A stretch of DNA of 64,000 nucleotides from Beijerinckiaceae bacterium (GTDB lineage Bacteria > Pseudomonadota > Alphaproteobacteria > Rhizobiales > Beijerinckiaceae): assembly GCA_021324915.1 (NCBI GenBank), contig JAJPIC010000009.1, forward strand, positions 1-64,000, in the 5' to 3' direction. Position 1 is the stretch's first letter. Every line of letters begins with the position of its first letter. The notes beneath the pieces were generated by a model that saw only the letters and a list, made by a program, of their open reading frames with translations, did not search any database and was not told where the DNA came from. Shown piece after piece: positions 31,997-41,583 of the stretch. The position numbers and the translations under genes are program-made.

Positions 31997-33307
31997 CTAC
32001 TCCGCCGCGATTCCGAAGCCTTCGGCCGGTTCCGAATGCGGATTTGCCGAATATTGGTCGATGCGCGTCTCGATCTCGTGACGGAAATGCCGGATCAGGC
32101 CCTGCACGGGCCATGCCGCGGCATCGCCCAGCGCGCAGATCGTGTGGCCTTCGATCTCGGTCGTCACTTCGAGCAGCATGTCGATTTCGCGCTTCTGCGC
32201 GCGCCCTTCCGCCATGCGCATGAGCACGCGCCACATCCAGCCGGTGCCTTCCCGGCAGGGCGTGCACTGGCCGCAGCTCTCGTGTTTATAAAAATAGCTG
32301 ATGCGCGCAATCGCGCGCACGACGTCGGTCGATTTATCCATCACGATCACGGCGGCCGTGCCGAGACCCGACTTCAGATTGCGCAGCGTGTCGAAGTCCA
32401 TCGGCGCATCGATAATCTCGCGCGCCGGCACGAGCGGCACGGAGGAACCGCCCGGAATGACGGCGAGCAGATTGTCCCAGCCGCCGCGAATGCCGCCGCA
32501 ATGCGTCTCGATCAATTCGCGAAAGGGAATCGACATCGCCTCTTCGACATTGCATGGCTTCTCGACATGGCCGGAGATGCAGAAGAGCTTGGTGCCGCTG
32601 TTGTTCTGCGCGCCGAATGAGGCGAACCAAGCCGCTCCGCGGCGCAGGATCGCCGGCGCCACGGCAATCGATTCGACATTGTTGACGGTCGTGGGGCAGC
32701 CGTAGAGGCCCATATTGGCGGGGAACGGCGGCTTCAGCCGCGGCATTCCTTTCTTGCCCTCGAGCGATTCGAGGAGCGCCGTTTCTTCCCCGCATATGTA
32801 GGCGCCGGCGCCGCGATGCACGTAGATGTCGAATGGCCAACCATGGATGTTGTCTCGGCCGACGAGCCTGGCCTCATAAGCTTCGTCGATCGCCGCCTCA
32901 AGGCGCTCGGCTTCGAGAATATATTCGCCGCGAATATAGATGTAGCAGGCATGCGCCTGCATGGCGAAGCTCGCGAGGAGGCAGCCTTCGATCAGGAGAT
33001 GCGGATCATTGCGCATGATCTCGCGGTCCTTGCAGGTGCCGGGCTCGGATTCGTCGGCATTGACGACGAGATAGGACGGACGCGCCGGATCGGGCTTCGG
33101 CATGAAGGACCATTTGAGCCCGGTCGGAAAGCCGGCGCCGCCGCGCCCGCGCAGGCCCGAGGCCTTCATTTCATTGATGATCCAATCCTTGCCCCTGTCG
33201 ATAATCGTTTTCGTATTGTCCCAAGCGCCGCGCGCCTGCGCGCCCTTGAGGCGCCAGTCGCCGAAACCGTAGAGATTGAGAAAGATGCGGTCCTTGTCTT
33301 CGAGCAT
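31997..33307 (-). CDS. nuoF: NADH-quinone oxidoreductase subunit F
   Basis: 436-residue subunit holding the NADH site, FMN and cluster N3. [20 protein letters not shown] (about residue 52) is the FMN/NADH glycine-rich segment and [20 protein letters not shown] (about 350) gives three of the four cluster Cys. Entry point of electrons from NADH. Four bases after nuoE. Confidence 0.95.
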   Translation of the reverse strand: MLEDKDRIFLNLYGFGDWRLKGAQARGAWDNTKTIIDRGKDWIINEMKASGLRGRGGAGFPTGLKWSFMPKPDPARPSYLVVNADESEPGTCKDREIMRNDPHLLIEGCLLASFAMQAHACYIYIRGEYILEAERLEAAIDEAYEARLVGRDNIHGWPFDIYVHRGAGAYICGEETALLESLEGKKGMPRLKPPFPANMGLYGCPTTVNNVESIAVAPAILRRGAAWFASFGAQNNSGTKLFCISGHVEKPCNVEEAMSIPFRELIETHCGGIRGGWDNLLAVIPGGSSVPLVPAREIIDAPMDFDTLRNLKSGLGTAAVIVMDKSTDVVRAIARISYFYKHESCGQCTPCREGTGWMWRVLMRMAEGRAQKREIDMLLEVTTEIEGHTICALGDAAAWPVQGLIRHFRHEIETRIDQYSANPHSEPAEGFGIAAE

Positions 33308-33311
33308 CGCA

Positions 33312-34220
33312 TCAATCCTCGGATTCCTGTTCGGACGAGTTCGAAGCCTCCCCGTTCTGCAAGCTGGAGGACTCGCTTTTCGCAGCCTTCCGGCTCGCCT
33401 TCACGCCGGGCTGTGAGACAGCAACGCCGGTACGCCGCGTGCCGGTGTCGACGATCGAATCCAATGGCTGACCTTTTCTGTGGCGGCGCTCCTGGTTCAG
33501 CCGCTCGGTGGCGGGTTCGCCCGGCGGTTCGTCCTGAGCGGCGAAGCTGCTTTCAGCGGCCGATTCATCGCCCTCGCTGGGTGGGCCATGATAAGTCTGC
33601 GGCCCGCTCAGCCCATCGACCCCATAGAGCCCCCTCAGCGAGGTCAAGCCGCCCAAAGGCTCGGAAGTCCTGCGACCTATCTGCGAGCCTTTCTTCACCG
33701 GCCGCCCGGCCGCAAGATTGTCGATGAGAGCCTCGAAATTCTCCGGCGTCAGGTCCTCGTAATAATCCTCGTTGATCTGCACCATGGGCGCATTGCAGCA
33801 GGCACCCAAACATTCGACCTCTGTCCACGAGAAGAGACCGTCGGCCGTCACTTGCCCGGCTGCCCCGATGCGGCGCTGGAGCACCGCCTTGATGGCCTCG
33901 GCGCCGCGCAGCACGCATGGCGTCGTGCCGCAGAACTGAATGAAATATTTGCCGACCGGCGCGAGGTTGAACATCGTATAGAAGGTCGCAACCTCGAGTA
34001 CACGGATGCGCGGCAGCCCGAGGATTTCCGCGACTTTCTCGATCGCCGGCTTGGGCAGCCAGCCCCCGTTCTGCCGCTGCGCGATCCAGAGCAGCGGCAG
34101 CACCGCAGAAGCCTGGCGCCCCGCCGGATATTTGGCGATCTCCTTGGCGCAGAGCGCCTCGTTCTCCGGCGTGAAAGCGAAGCTTTCGGGCTGCTGTTCG
34201 GCGAGACGGCGCACGCTCAT
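33312..34220 (-). CDS. nuoE: NADH-quinone oxidoreductase subunit E with long C-terminal extension
   Basis: Thioredoxin-fold [2Fe-2S] subunit; the four Cys are in FCGTTPC and VECLGACC. The conserved domain ends near residue 175, as in E. coli NuoE. The remaining 125 or so residues, up to 302, are low-complexity and charged (for example [20 protein letters not shown] and [18 protein letters not shown]), probably disordered. Shorter extensions occur in other Hyphomicrobiales. The start overlaps the nuoD stop by four bases. Confidence 0.94.
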   Translation of the reverse strand: MSVRRLAEQQPESFAFTPENEALCAKEIAKYPAGRQASAVLPLLWIAQRQNGGWLPKPAIEKVAEILGLPRIRVLEVATFYTMFNLAPVGKYFIQFCGTTPCVLRGAEAIKAVLQRRIGAAGQVTADGLFSWTEVECLGACCNAPMVQINEDYYEDLTPENFEALIDNLAAGRPVKKGSQIGRRTSEPLGGLTSLRGLYGVDGLSGPQTYHGPPSEGDESAAESSFAAQDEPPGEPATERLNQERRHRKGQPLDSIVDTGTRRTGVAVSQPGVKASRKAAKSESSSLQNGEASNSSEQESED

Positions 34221-35407
34221 CGGTCTACTTCTCCGAAGACGATGTCGAGCGAACCCAAGATCGCGCTGACGTCGGCCAGCATGTGCTTGCGGCAGAGAAA
34301 ATCCATGGCTTGGAGATGGGCAAAGCCCGGCGCCCTGATCTTGCAGCGGTAAGGCCTGTTCGTGCCGTCGGAGACGAGATAGACGCCGAATTCGCCTTTC
34401 GGCGCTTCAACCGCGCAATAGACTTCGCCCGCCGGCACGTGAAAGCCTTCGGTATAGAGCTTGAAATGATGAATGAGCGCTTCCATCGAGCGCTTCATTT
34501 CTGCACGGGAGGGCGGCACGATCTTGCCCTTCCCCGCGTGCACCGGCCCCTGCCCGTCGGCAGAGAGCAGCTTCTCGACGCATTGCTGCATGATCTTCGT
34601 CGCCTGCCGCATCTCCTCCATGCGGATCACTTGCCGATCGTAATTGTCGCCGTGCTTGCCGACCGGAATGTCGAAGTCCATCTCTTCGTAGCATTCGTAG
34701 GGCTGCGCCTTGCGAAGATCCCAAGCCGCGCCCGAGCCGCGCACCATGACGCCGGAAAAGCCGTATTTCCAGCAGTCCTCGAGACTCACCACGCCGATAT
34801 CGACATTGCGCTGCTTGAAGATCCGGTTCTCGATGAAGAGTTCCTGTAGATCGTCGCAGACCTTGTAGAAGGGCTCGCACCAGGCGCCGATGTCTTCGAT
34901 CAGCTTCGGTGGACAATCCTGATGGACGCCGCCCGGCCGGAAATAGGCCGCATGCATGCGCGAGCCGGAAGCCCGCTCATAGAAGACCATCAGCTTCTCG
35001 CGCTCTTCGAAGCCCCAGAGCGGCGGGGTCAGCGCGCCGACATCCATGGCCTGCGTCGTGACGTTCAGGAGATGGGACAGATTGCGCCCGATCTCGCAAA
35101 AGAGAACGCGCAGCAATTGCGCGCGTCGCGGCACTTCGAGCCCGAGCAATTTCTCGATTGCCAGACAAAAGGCATGTTCCTGGTTCATCGGCGCGACATA
35201 GTCGAGCCGGTCGAAATAAGGCACGTTCTGCAGATAGGTGCGGGCCTCCATCAGCTTCTCGGTGCCGCGGTGAAGGAGGCCGATATGCGGATCGACACGC
35301 TCGACGACTTCCCCGTCGAGTTCGAGCACCAGGCGCAGAACGCCGTGCGCGGCGGGGTGCTGCGGCCCGAAGTTGATGCTGAAATTGCGGACGTTCTGTT
35401 CCGTCAT
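34217..35407 (-). CDS. nuoD: NADH-quinone oxidoreductase subunit D
   Basis: 396-residue 49-kDa subunit forming the quinone-binding site. [20 protein letters not shown] at the N terminus, [16 protein letters not shown], and the C-terminal [20 protein letters not shown] are standard. Separate nuoC and nuoD genes are present here, as in other alphaproteobacteria, not the fused enterobacterial form. Confidence 0.96.
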   Translation of the reverse strand: MTEQNVRNFSINFGPQHPAAHGVLRLVLELDGEVVERVDPHIGLLHRGTEKLMEARTYLQNVPYFDRLDYVAPMNQEHAFCLAIEKLLGLEVPRRAQLLRVLFCEIGRNLSHLLNVTTQAMDVGALTPPLWGFEEREKLMVFYERASGSRMHAAYFRPGGVHQDCPPKLIEDIGAWCEPFYKVCDDLQELFIENRIFKQRNVDIGVVSLEDCWKYGFSGVMVRGSGAAWDLRKAQPYECYEEMDFDIPVGKHGDNYDRQVIRMEEMRQATKIMQQCVEKLLSADGQGPVHAGKGKIVPPSRAEMKRSMEALIHHFKLYTEGFHVPAGEVYCAVEAPKGEFGVYLVSDGTNRPYRCKIRAPGFAHLQAMDFLCRKHMLADVSAILGSLDIVFGEVDR

Positions 35408-35431
35408 GGCATCCTGCGCCGGTCTCGGCGT

Positions 35432-36046
35432 CTACTTCTCGTCCTTGCTCGCCTTTTCATCGCCGGGAAGCACATAATCGATCGTTCCTTCCCAGGGCGA
35501 GAGAAAATCGAAGCTGCGAAATTCCTGCCTGAGCCGCACAGGCTCGTTGACGACGCGCTTTTGCGCATCGTCGTAACGCACCTCGACATAGCCCGTCATC
35601 GGAAAATCCTTGCGCAAAGGATGGCCTTCGAAGCCATAGTCAGTGAGGATGCGGCGCAGATCCGGATGACCGGCAAAAACGATGCCGAAAAAATCATAGG
35701 TCTCGCGCTCGAACCAATCGGCGGCCGGATAGAGACCGGTCAATGAATCGACCGGCTCATCTTCGTCGACCGCCACCTTGATCCGGACGCGCCGATTGTG
35801 GCGGGGCGAAAGAAGATGCGTCACGACGTCGAAGCGGGGCACGCGTGTCGGATAGTCGACGGCCGTCAAATCCGTAAAACAGACGAAAAGGCAGCTTGGA
35901 TCGTCGCGCAAATGGCGGACGGTCTCGACGAGTCGCGCCGGTTCGACCTCGAGCGTCAGCTCGCCGAAAGCAATTGTGCTCGCGCGAACGGCGCCCGGAA
36001 GCGCTGCCGAGATCGCTTGCCCGAGGTCCTGAAGCGCGCTGTCCAT
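35432..36046 (-). CDS. nuoC: NADH-quinone oxidoreductase subunit C
   Basis: 204-residue 30-kDa subunit. [20 protein letters not shown] followed by [20 protein letters not shown] is the family signature. Eight bases downstream of nuoB. Confidence 0.95.
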   Translation of the reverse strand: MDSALQDLGQAISAALPGAVRASTIAFGELTLEVEPARLVETVRHLRDDPSCLFVCFTDLTAVDYPTRVPRFDVVTHLLSPRHNRRVRIKVAVDEDEPVDSLTGLYPAADWFERETYDFFGIVFAGHPDLRRILTDYGFEGHPLRKDFPMTGYVEVRYDDAQKRVVNEPVRLRQEFRSFDFLSPWEGTIDYVLPGDEKASKDEK

Positions 36047-36054
36047 GCTTGCCT

Positions 36055-36606
36055 CTAGCGTTCGATCGTGCCGGTCCGGCGGATCTTCTTCTGCAGCAGC
36101 AGCACGCCGTAGACGAGCGCTTCCGCCGAAGGCGGGCAGCCCGGCACGTAGATGTCGACCGGCACGATCCGGTCGCAGCCGCGCACGACCGAATAGGAAT
36201 AATGGTAATAGCCCCCGCCATTGGCGCAGGAGCCCATTGAGATCACGTAACGCGGCTCGGGCATCTGGTCATAGACCTTGCGCAGCGCCGGCGCCATTTT
36301 GTTGGTGAGCGTGCCGGCGACGATCATCACGTCGGACTGGCGGGGCGAGCCGCGCGGCGCAAAGCCGAACCGTTCAAGATCGTAACGGGGCATCGAGGCC
36401 TGCATCATTTCGACGGCGCAGCAGGCAAGCCCGAAGGTCATCCACATGAGCGAGCCGGTACGCGCCCAGGTGATGAGCGCATCGGCGCTCGTCACCAGCA
36501 TGCCCTTGTCCGCCAGTTCATTGCTGATCCGCAAAAATGTCGGATCTTTCGAACTGACCGGCCGGCCGGAGACCGGATGGACGAGCGTGCCCTCGGCTAT
36601 TCCCAT
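36055..36606 (-). CDS. nuoB: NADH-quinone oxidoreductase subunit B
   Basis: 183-residue subunit holding the terminal cluster N2. The paired Cys are in [11 protein letters not shown], and the others in [20 protein letters not shown] and [18 protein letters not shown] 36606 is chosen because it overlaps the end of nuoA by 10 bases and gives normal length; the open frame runs further into nuoA and is not used. Confidence 0.95.
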   Translation of the reverse strand: MGIAEGTLVHPVSGRPVSSKDPTFLRISNELADKGMLVTSADALITWARTGSLMWMTFGLACCAVEMMQASMPRYDLERFGFAPRGSPRQSDVMIVAGTLTNKMAPALRKVYDQMPEPRYVISMGSCANGGGYYHYSYSVVRGCDRIVPVDIYVPGCPPSAEALVYGVLLLQKKIRRTGTIER

Positions 36607-36962
36607 TCCAACGCCCCTTTTCTCCACTCGTAGACGAAGCCGATCGTCAGCACGGCCAAGAAGACCATCACCGCCCAAAAGGCGGCCGTGCCGGCTTCCT
36701 TGAAGGCGATTGCCCAAGGAAAGAGAAAGGCGACCTCGAGATCGAAAATGATGAAGAGAAGCGAGACGAGATAATAACGTATGTCGAAGCGCATACGTGC
36801 ATCGTCGAACGCGTTGAAGCCGCATTCATAGGCCGAAAGCTTTTCGGCATCCGGTGCCTTGAACGCGACGAGGAACGGCGCAAGCGTCAGCGCTCCGGAG
36901 ATCAGCGCAGCGACGGCGACGAAGACGACGAGCGGCAGATATTGGCTGAGCAAATCGGGCAT
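36597..36962 (-). CDS. nuoA: NADH-quinone oxidoreductase subunit A
   Basis: 121-residue, three-helix membrane subunit. [20 protein letters not shown] is the conserved loop with the redox-sensitive Cys, followed by [20 protein letters not shown]. First gene of the nuo operon; the 236 bases upstream to 37198 must carry its promoter, but I could not assign boxes. Confidence 0.95.
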   Translation of the reverse strand: MPDLLSQYLPLVVFVAVAALISGALTLAPFLVAFKAPDAEKLSAYECGFNAFDDARMRFDIRYYLVSLLFIIFDLEVAFLFPWAIAFKEAGTAAFWAVMVFLAVLTIGFVYEWRKGALEWE

Positions 36963-37198
36963 GGACGCGCCTGGGACTGGATCGGCGGAACGGACGCGCC
37001 GAGGACCGGAATGGCGATTTCCAGCCGCGCCGATCCCTACCGCAGTGCAACCTCTGGCGCAAGGTCAAGCTTCCCGCGCTCACGGCCGCTGCGTGGCTTT
37101 TTCCCCTTGCGCGTCAGCGCCGGCGGCGGCAGATCCGTCTGCCGCGCTATATGGGGAAACACGGATGAGATTTCAACAACTTGGCTGAATGACTGGAA

Positions 37199-37639
37199 TC
37201 AAGCGCCTGTCAGGCGCGCCTCGATCTCGGGAACCGGCAAATGGATGAGGTCATGGTCGACTTCGGCCCGGATCGCCTTCCGCACCGCGGGAGAATAGGC
37301 CTTGCGCAAAGCGCCGAGCGCGCGCGGCGGCGCAACAATGATGAAATGATGCGCCTTTCCGTTCTTCAGCAATCCATCCAGCCTCGCCGACAGTCGGTCG
37401 AGGAAGATCGTCTCCTGCTGATCGTGGAAATCGGTCTGCTGGACGGCGCTGCGCGCGCCAGTTGCCATTTCCTGATACCGCCCGGGCTTATCGGTGCCGA
37501 GATCGCTCGTGCGTTGCTCTTCATATTCGTGAACTTCGCGCGTGGCGAATTTCGCCAGCATTTCGTCGCCCTCGTTCTCGAGCAAGAGCGCCTTGCGTCC
37601 GTCGCAAACGAGGATCAAGTCTCCATGGCCGATCTTCAT
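37199..37639 (-). CDS. Host attachment-family protein (baeRF type)
   Basis: 146 residues of the family annotated as host attachment protein, related to the baeRF/eRF1-like fold. KIGHGDLILVCDGRKALLLE at the start, HDQQETIFLDRLSARLDGLL in the middle and IIVAPPRALGALRKAYSPAV towards the end are typical. The name stems from Agrobacterium studies; a general role in translation or stress response has been suggested for the fold. It lies downstream of hsp20 on the same strand with a stem-loop between. Confidence 0.8.
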   Translation of the reverse strand: MKIGHGDLILVCDGRKALLLENEGDEMLAKFATREVHEYEEQRTSDLGTDKPGRYQEMATGARSAVQQTDFHDQQETIFLDRLSARLDGLLKNGKAHHFIIVAPPRALGALRKAYSPAVRKAIRAEVDHDLIHLPVPEIEARLTGA

Positions 37640-37659
37640 GCTCGCCTATCCTGAAAGAG

Positions 37660-37687
37660 GTCCCGCCGCGCGCAGACACGGCGGGAC
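37660..37687. terminator. Stem-loop downstream of hsp20
   Basis: Nine-base inverted repeat GTCCCGCCG / CGGCGGGAC seven bases after the hsp20 stop, with a ten-base loop. No T-run on the minus strand; a terminator or attenuating hairpin before the next gene. Confidence 0.55.
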
Positions 37688-37693
37688 GTGCCA

Positions 37694-38194
37694 TTAAGCA
37701 GCTTTCACGTCGATCTTCTTCGCGACCTTCGGCGTCGGCTTCTCGACCGTCACCTTCAGAACGCCCTTGTCGATATTGGCTTTGATTTTGTTGGGATCGG
37801 TTCCGGGCGGCAGCGCAACCGAACGCGCGAAAGCACCGTAGCTGCGCTCGAAGATCTTATAATCCTTGTCCTTTTCTTCCTTCTCCTCTTTCCGTTCGCC
37901 GCGGATCGTGAGCATGTCGTCCGCGAAATTGATGTCGACGTCCTTTTCTTCGAGGCCGGGAAGTTCGGCGCTAATCTCGATCATCTTGTCGGTTTCGCTC
38001 ACGTTCATGCGCGGAACGAAGTCCGCCGACCGCAAGCTCGGCAATCCGGGGAAGCTCCGGCCGAAGTCGAAAAAATTACGGCCGAAATCGTCGAACAGCC
38101 GATCGATCTCATGCTGGAGCGAGGCGAAAGGCGCAAGGCTCGCAGGCACATTCGACCGTTCGCGTCCGACCGGTATCAGGGATCTGATGTTCAT
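37694..38194 (-). CDS. Small heat shock protein Hsp20
   Basis: 166-residue ATP-independent holdase chaperone. Residues about 55-150 are an alpha-crystallin domain: FVPRMNVSETDKMIEISAEL, LPGLEEKDVDINFADDMLTI, and the GVLKVTVEKP beta strand near the C terminus; SFARSVALPPGTDPNKIKA is also typical. The short N-terminal arm and the tail KVAKKIDVKAA are normal. The start ATG 38194 has GGAGG nine bases upstream, within a segment that can pair with it (see 38195-38240). Confidence 0.93.
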   Translation of the reverse strand: MNIRSLIPVGRERSNVPASLAPFASLQHEIDRLFDDFGRNFFDFGRSFPGLPSLRSADFVPRMNVSETDKMIEISAELPGLEEKDVDINFADDMLTIRGERKEEKEEKDKDYKIFERSYGAFARSVALPPGTDPNKIKANIDKGVLKVTVEKPTPKVAKKIDVKAA

Positions 38195-38240
38195 GATGCA
38201 CCTCCGAAGAAGATGACAAACTCCAAGAGCGCCGGCGCGA
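38195..38240 (-). promoter_or_regulatory. Possible RNA thermometer in the hsp20 leader
   Basis: Reading the minus strand, GCGCTCTTG about 30 bases before the start can pair with CGGAGGTGC, which includes the ribosome site (eight of nine positions, four of them G-U). Weak, wobble-rich pairing over the Shine-Dalgarno is what ROSE-type thermometers of rhizobial small heat shock genes show. The canonical ROSE motif was not confirmed, so this is a proposal only. Confidence 0.35.
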
Positions 38241-38391
38241 GCTTTACATTAAGCTTCGCGCAGGGCGCCGCCTTGACCTTTATCAAGTGGCACTTTTTGA
38301 TCTAGGCGAGGCTTTTCCTCGCGCAAGCCGCGCGCCCTATCATCTTGGCCGACGGGCATGCGCCGCCGCGCAACCGCAGATGCCGCGGTGA

Positions 38392-38835
38392 TCAAGCGCC
38401 CATTTCGCGGGCGTTGAAGTCGTCGCAGGAAAGATCGAATTCGGCGAGACCGTCCTCGAGATAATCGCCCAATTGCGGAATCCCGAGCAGATAAGTCGAG
38501 GTCTCGAGTTCGCGGCGGGCGCGCGCTTCGGCAACGGCGACCCGCCATTCGCGTGCCTCGTAATCGCCCCGCCCGACCCAGACGAGCGCAACGAGCTCCG
38601 CCTTTTCGTCATCATCGAGCGCATCGATAAAGCCAACGAGCTCGCGCCGCGTGGCACGATAGCCCCGGTCGGTCAGGATGCTCCGGAAGTCATCGTCCGC
38701 AGCATCGGAATCGTCGGCGTCCACGCCCTCATCCTCGGCGTCGAGCTCGCGCGCCTTGATGATGACGAAACAGACCTTATCGCTATTGATTTCGGGGCCC
38801 GGAATGTCCGGCTCGACATCTCTGGTTTCGGCCAT
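38392..38835 (-). CDS. DUF3775 family protein
   Basis: 147 residues from ATG 38835, which has a GGCGAGG site upstream. The N-terminal 45 residues include a very acidic run (LDAEDEGVDADDSDAADDDF); the conserved part is LVGFIDALDDDEKAELVALV followed by WVGRGDYEAREWRVAVAEA and ELETSTYLLGIPQLGDYLED. The family is common in alphaproteobacteria and has no assigned function. It is divergent from the RMD1-like gene at 39034. The open frame continues far upstream but without family resemblance. Confidence 0.78.
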   Translation of the reverse strand: MAETRDVEPDIPGPEINSDKVCFVIIKARELDAEDEGVDADDSDAADDDFRSILTDRGYRATRRELVGFIDALDDDEKAELVALVWVGRGDYEAREWRVAVAEARARRELETSTYLLGIPQLGDYLEDGLAEFDLSCDDFNAREMGA

Positions 38836-39033
38836 ATTCACCTCGCCTTGCCTGATTTCGGACGGCGCAGCACCAGATCGTTGCGTCGGAACAGATCGCG
38901 TCAATTTCGGATCAGTCAAGATTGTCTCAAGCTCCATTTTGGAGAAAGTGAAAACGCGGCGTCCTCGACTTATGTCAATCGGGGCGCGTGCAATCCCCCC
39001 AAACTCGGCCCGACACATAGGCTTAGAGCGAAA

Positions 39034-39861
39034 ATGCCGGACTCCAGCGATCCCAAGGCCGCCACTGATGCGAAATCGGCGGAGAAAATCGTCGCGCATG
39101 CGCTGCTTGTCGGCGACCGGATCGACGCAGCCGGGCTTGAACGCGGCGACATGATCGCGACGGCACCCTTTGCGCGGCGTCTGGGCCCGGCGAAGTTCGT
39201 CGCGCTCTACCGCTTCGGCGTGGCCGTATTCATCGGCTTGACCCCGGCGGAAGAAGAGGAATTTCTCAGCCAAATCAGCGAGCGCATCGTGGGCAAGCGG
39301 GACCGCAAGAATGATGAGACGGCAGTGCTTGAAATCCAGCCGGGTCACGACGACCGTGTGCCGCCCGGCGGTCCCATCCAAGTGCCGGATCTCTCCGCCG
39401 CACGCTTTCTCGTCGTCGCCGACGTCCTCGCCAAGACCGTCTCCCTTGCGCGCGACGAGGGAGCGCTCTCCGGCGTTTTCGATGCCATCGAACCCTTCGC
39501 CGCCGCCCTGGCGCGAACCGGACATGCGCCCTTGAACCGGCGCAAGATGCTGCGGCTCACGGGCCAAGCGATCCTCGCCCAGCACAGAATATCGGGCCGC
39601 GTCGCCGTCGAGGAGACGCCGGAAGTCTTATGGGATCATCCGAGCCTCGAGCGGCTCTACACAAGGCTTGAGGACGAATATGAATTGCGCGAGCGCGCCC
39701 GCGCGGTCAGCCGTAAGCTCGGCGTGATCGTCGAGACCGGCCAGGCACTCACCGACATTTTCGACGTCGATCGCGCAACCCGGCTCGAAGCCGCGGTCGT
39801 CGTGCTGATTATTGCCGAGATCCTGATCGCGATCGCGCAGATCGTCCTCGCGCATCATTAA
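39034..39861 (+). CDS. RMD1/YagE family protein (DUF155)
   Basis: 275 residues from ATG 39034. RDIDAAG-type N-terminal (HALLVGDRIDAAGLERGDMI), FGVAVFIGLTPAEEEEFL, and the C-terminal block VEETPEVLWDHPSLERLYTR LEDEYEL-type helix with a terminal hydrophobic anchor (AVVVLIIAEILIAIAQIVLA) place it in the DUF155 family. Eukaryotic members (RMD1, Sif2/3) act at mitochondria or membranes; bacterial function is unknown. Convergent with the phasin gene. Confidence 0.78.
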   Translation: MPDSSDPKAATDAKSAEKIVAHALLVGDRIDAAGLERGDMIATAPFARRLGPAKFVALYRFGVAVFIGLTPAEEEEFLSQISERIVGKRDRKNDETAVLEIQPGHDDRVPPGGPIQVPDLSAARFLVVADVLAKTVSLARDEGALSGVFDAIEPFAAALARTGHAPLNRRKMLRLTGQAILAQHRISGRVAVEETPEVLWDHPSLERLYTRLEDEYELRERARAVSRKLGVIVETGQALTDIFDVDRATRLEAAVVVLIIAEILIAIAQIVLAHH

Positions 39862-39962
39862 GCGCAATTTACGTGACGGCCGCCCCCAAGCGGGACGCGA
39901 GAAGCCAGGCAGCGGTATCCCGCGCAAATCCCGCTCGGAATTTCAAATCGATCACGTCCATG

Positions 39963-39988
39963 CCTTTGGATCGACTTCGATCCAAAGG
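39963..39988. repeat. Perfect 12-base inverted repeat between RMD1 and phasin genes
   Basis: CCTTTGGATCGA and TCGATCCAAAGG separated by two bases, in the gap between convergent genes. It could act as a bidirectional terminator. A related string (TTTGGATCGATCCGATCC) occurs near 18588 at the ndh start, so it may belong to a dispersed palindromic family. Confidence 0.6.
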
Positions 39989-40021
39989 TATCGCGATCGA
40001 GAGGCGGCCATTCGCTTCCGT

Positions 40022-40333
40022 TCAGGCGGCCTTCGAGACCGTCCTGCGCATGTCGCTGATGATCTTGCTCGTTTGCGAGCCATAGTCACCGACCGCGGCG
40101 CGCACGAATTGCGATTGAGCGTCGATGACCTCGGGGACCGAATGGCAGGTCTCCAGGCCAGCGATGAAATCGCCCTGCGCCTGAAGGCGCCGTGCGCTGA
40201 AGCGCAGAACCTCGGCGAACATTGCGAAGGGAAGCTCAAACCAGGTGCGCTGCCAAGCCACCTGGAGCGGAGCCGCAGCCTCGTTCAGATTGTCTTGGAG
40301 ATTGCGGGCCGTTTGTCCAACCGCTGATTCCAT
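40022..40333 (-). CDS. Phasin family protein
   Basis: 103 residues from ATG 40333, chosen because GGAGG lies eight bases upstream; an in-frame GTG at 40357 is less likely. The helical sequence with FELPFAMFAEVLRFSARRLQ, FIAGLETCHSVPEVIDAQSQ and FVRAAVGDYGSQTSKIISD is typical of small phasins, amphipathic proteins that coat polyhydroxyalkanoate granules. No PHA synthase is in the window, so the granule role is by family only. Confidence 0.75.
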   Translation of the reverse strand: MESAVGQTARNLQDNLNEAAAPLQVAWQRTWFELPFAMFAEVLRFSARRLQAQGDFIAGLETCHSVPEVIDAQSQFVRAAVGDYGSQTSKIISDMRRTVSKAA

Positions 40334-40587
40334 GGTGATGTCCTCCACCTCACTCACACCATCGCAACTACAGGACGGAAGGGCCTCGTAAACTTAATGC
40401 CCGTCGCTTGCTTCACTGCAAGCTGTCGTCTCGGGCATTTGGGGTGACGTCGGCGCTTTCGGCCTCTGCAGTCCGACTCTTAGCACGATAAGATTTCAAT
40501 TCGACATCAATAAGGAGTTCGTTGTCGAAAAATTTTTGGCAGAGACGGCGAGGCGTTTCTTCAGACGAACAACGAGGCAAGGATGTC

Positions 40588-41580
40588 ATGCGCGCAATGG
40601 TCTTGAACGAGATTTGCACGCCGCTCATGCTGGAAGATCTGCCTGATCCGCAGCCCGGCGCAGGCGAAATCAGAATCAAGGTCGGTGCTTGCGGCGTCTG
40701 CCGCACCGATTTGCATGTCGTCGACGGAGAATTGTCCAATCCCAAACTGCCCGTCATTCCGGGACATGAGATTGTCGGACGAATCGACGCGATCGGTTCT
40801 GGCGTAACGGGACTTGAGCTCGGCATGCGTGTCGGCATTCCCTGGCTCGGCCATACGTGCGGGCATTGTCCCTATTGCCTTGGGGGCCGCGAAAATCTTT
40901 GCGACCGGCCTTTGTTCACCGGCTATACGCGCAACGGAGGCTTTGCGAGCGCGGCCATTGCCGACGCGCGCTACACGTTTCCTCTTGGCGAAAAGGGCCG
41001 CGATCAGGATTTGGCGCCGCTGCTCTGCGCCGGCCTTATCGGGTGGCGGTCCTATGTCATGGCGGGCGAAGGCCGCGATCTCGGCATTTACGGGTTCGGT
41101 GCAGCGGCGCATATTATCGCGCAGGTGGCCAAAGCGCAGGGGCGCCGGATCTTCGCGTTTACCTCGCCGGGCGACCGCGCGGCGCAGGACTTCGCCTCGA
41201 GCCTCGGGGCCGTTTGGACGGGCGGCTCGGATGAGCGACCGCCGGAAGCGCTCGATGCGGCAATCATTTATGCGCCGGTCGGCCCGCTCGTGCCCACGGC
41301 GCTCGCAGCGGTAAAGAAAGGCGGCACCGTCGTCTGCGCCGGCATCCACATGAGCGATATTCCGAGCTTTCCTTATTCCCTGCTCTGGGAGGAGCGCCGG
41401 CTCGTTTCCGTGGCCAATCTGACGCGCGGCGACGGCATCGAATTCTTGAGCCTCGCCGCAAGATCCCAGATCACGACACACACGGTCCCCTATCCGCTCG
41501 AGCGCGCCAACGAAGCGCTCGCCGACCTGCGCGCCGGCCGGCTGCAGGGCGCGGCGGTGCTTATCCCTTCACCTGAATGA
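40588..41580 (+). CDS. Zinc-dependent alcohol dehydrogenase family protein
   Basis: 330-residue medium-chain dehydrogenase. Catalytic zinc ligands are in CGVCRTDLHVVDGEL and PGHEIVGRID, structural zinc Cys in CGHCPYCLGGRENLC. The cofactor fold shows LGIYGFGAAAHIIAQVAKAQ. ATG 40588 with AAGGA upstream is preferred over a frame start at 40522. Substrate unknown; the group includes alcohol and formaldehyde-related reductases. Four bases after its stop lies the convergent end of the kinase gene. Confidence 0.85.
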   Translation: MRAMVLNEICTPLMLEDLPDPQPGAGEIRIKVGACGVCRTDLHVVDGELSNPKLPVIPGHEIVGRIDAIGSGVTGLELGMRVGIPWLGHTCGHCPYCLGGRENLCDRPLFTGYTRNGGFASAAIADARYTFPLGEKGRDQDLAPLLCAGLIGWRSYVMAGEGRDLGIYGFGAAAHIIAQVAKAQGRRIFAFTSPGDRAAQDFASSLGAVWTGGSDERPPEALDAAIIYAPVGPLVPTALAAVKKGGTVVCAGIHMSDIPSFPYSLLWEERRLVSVANLTRGDGIEFLSLAARSQITTHTVPYPLERANEALADLRAGRLQGAAVLIPSPE

Positions 41581-41583
41581 CGG

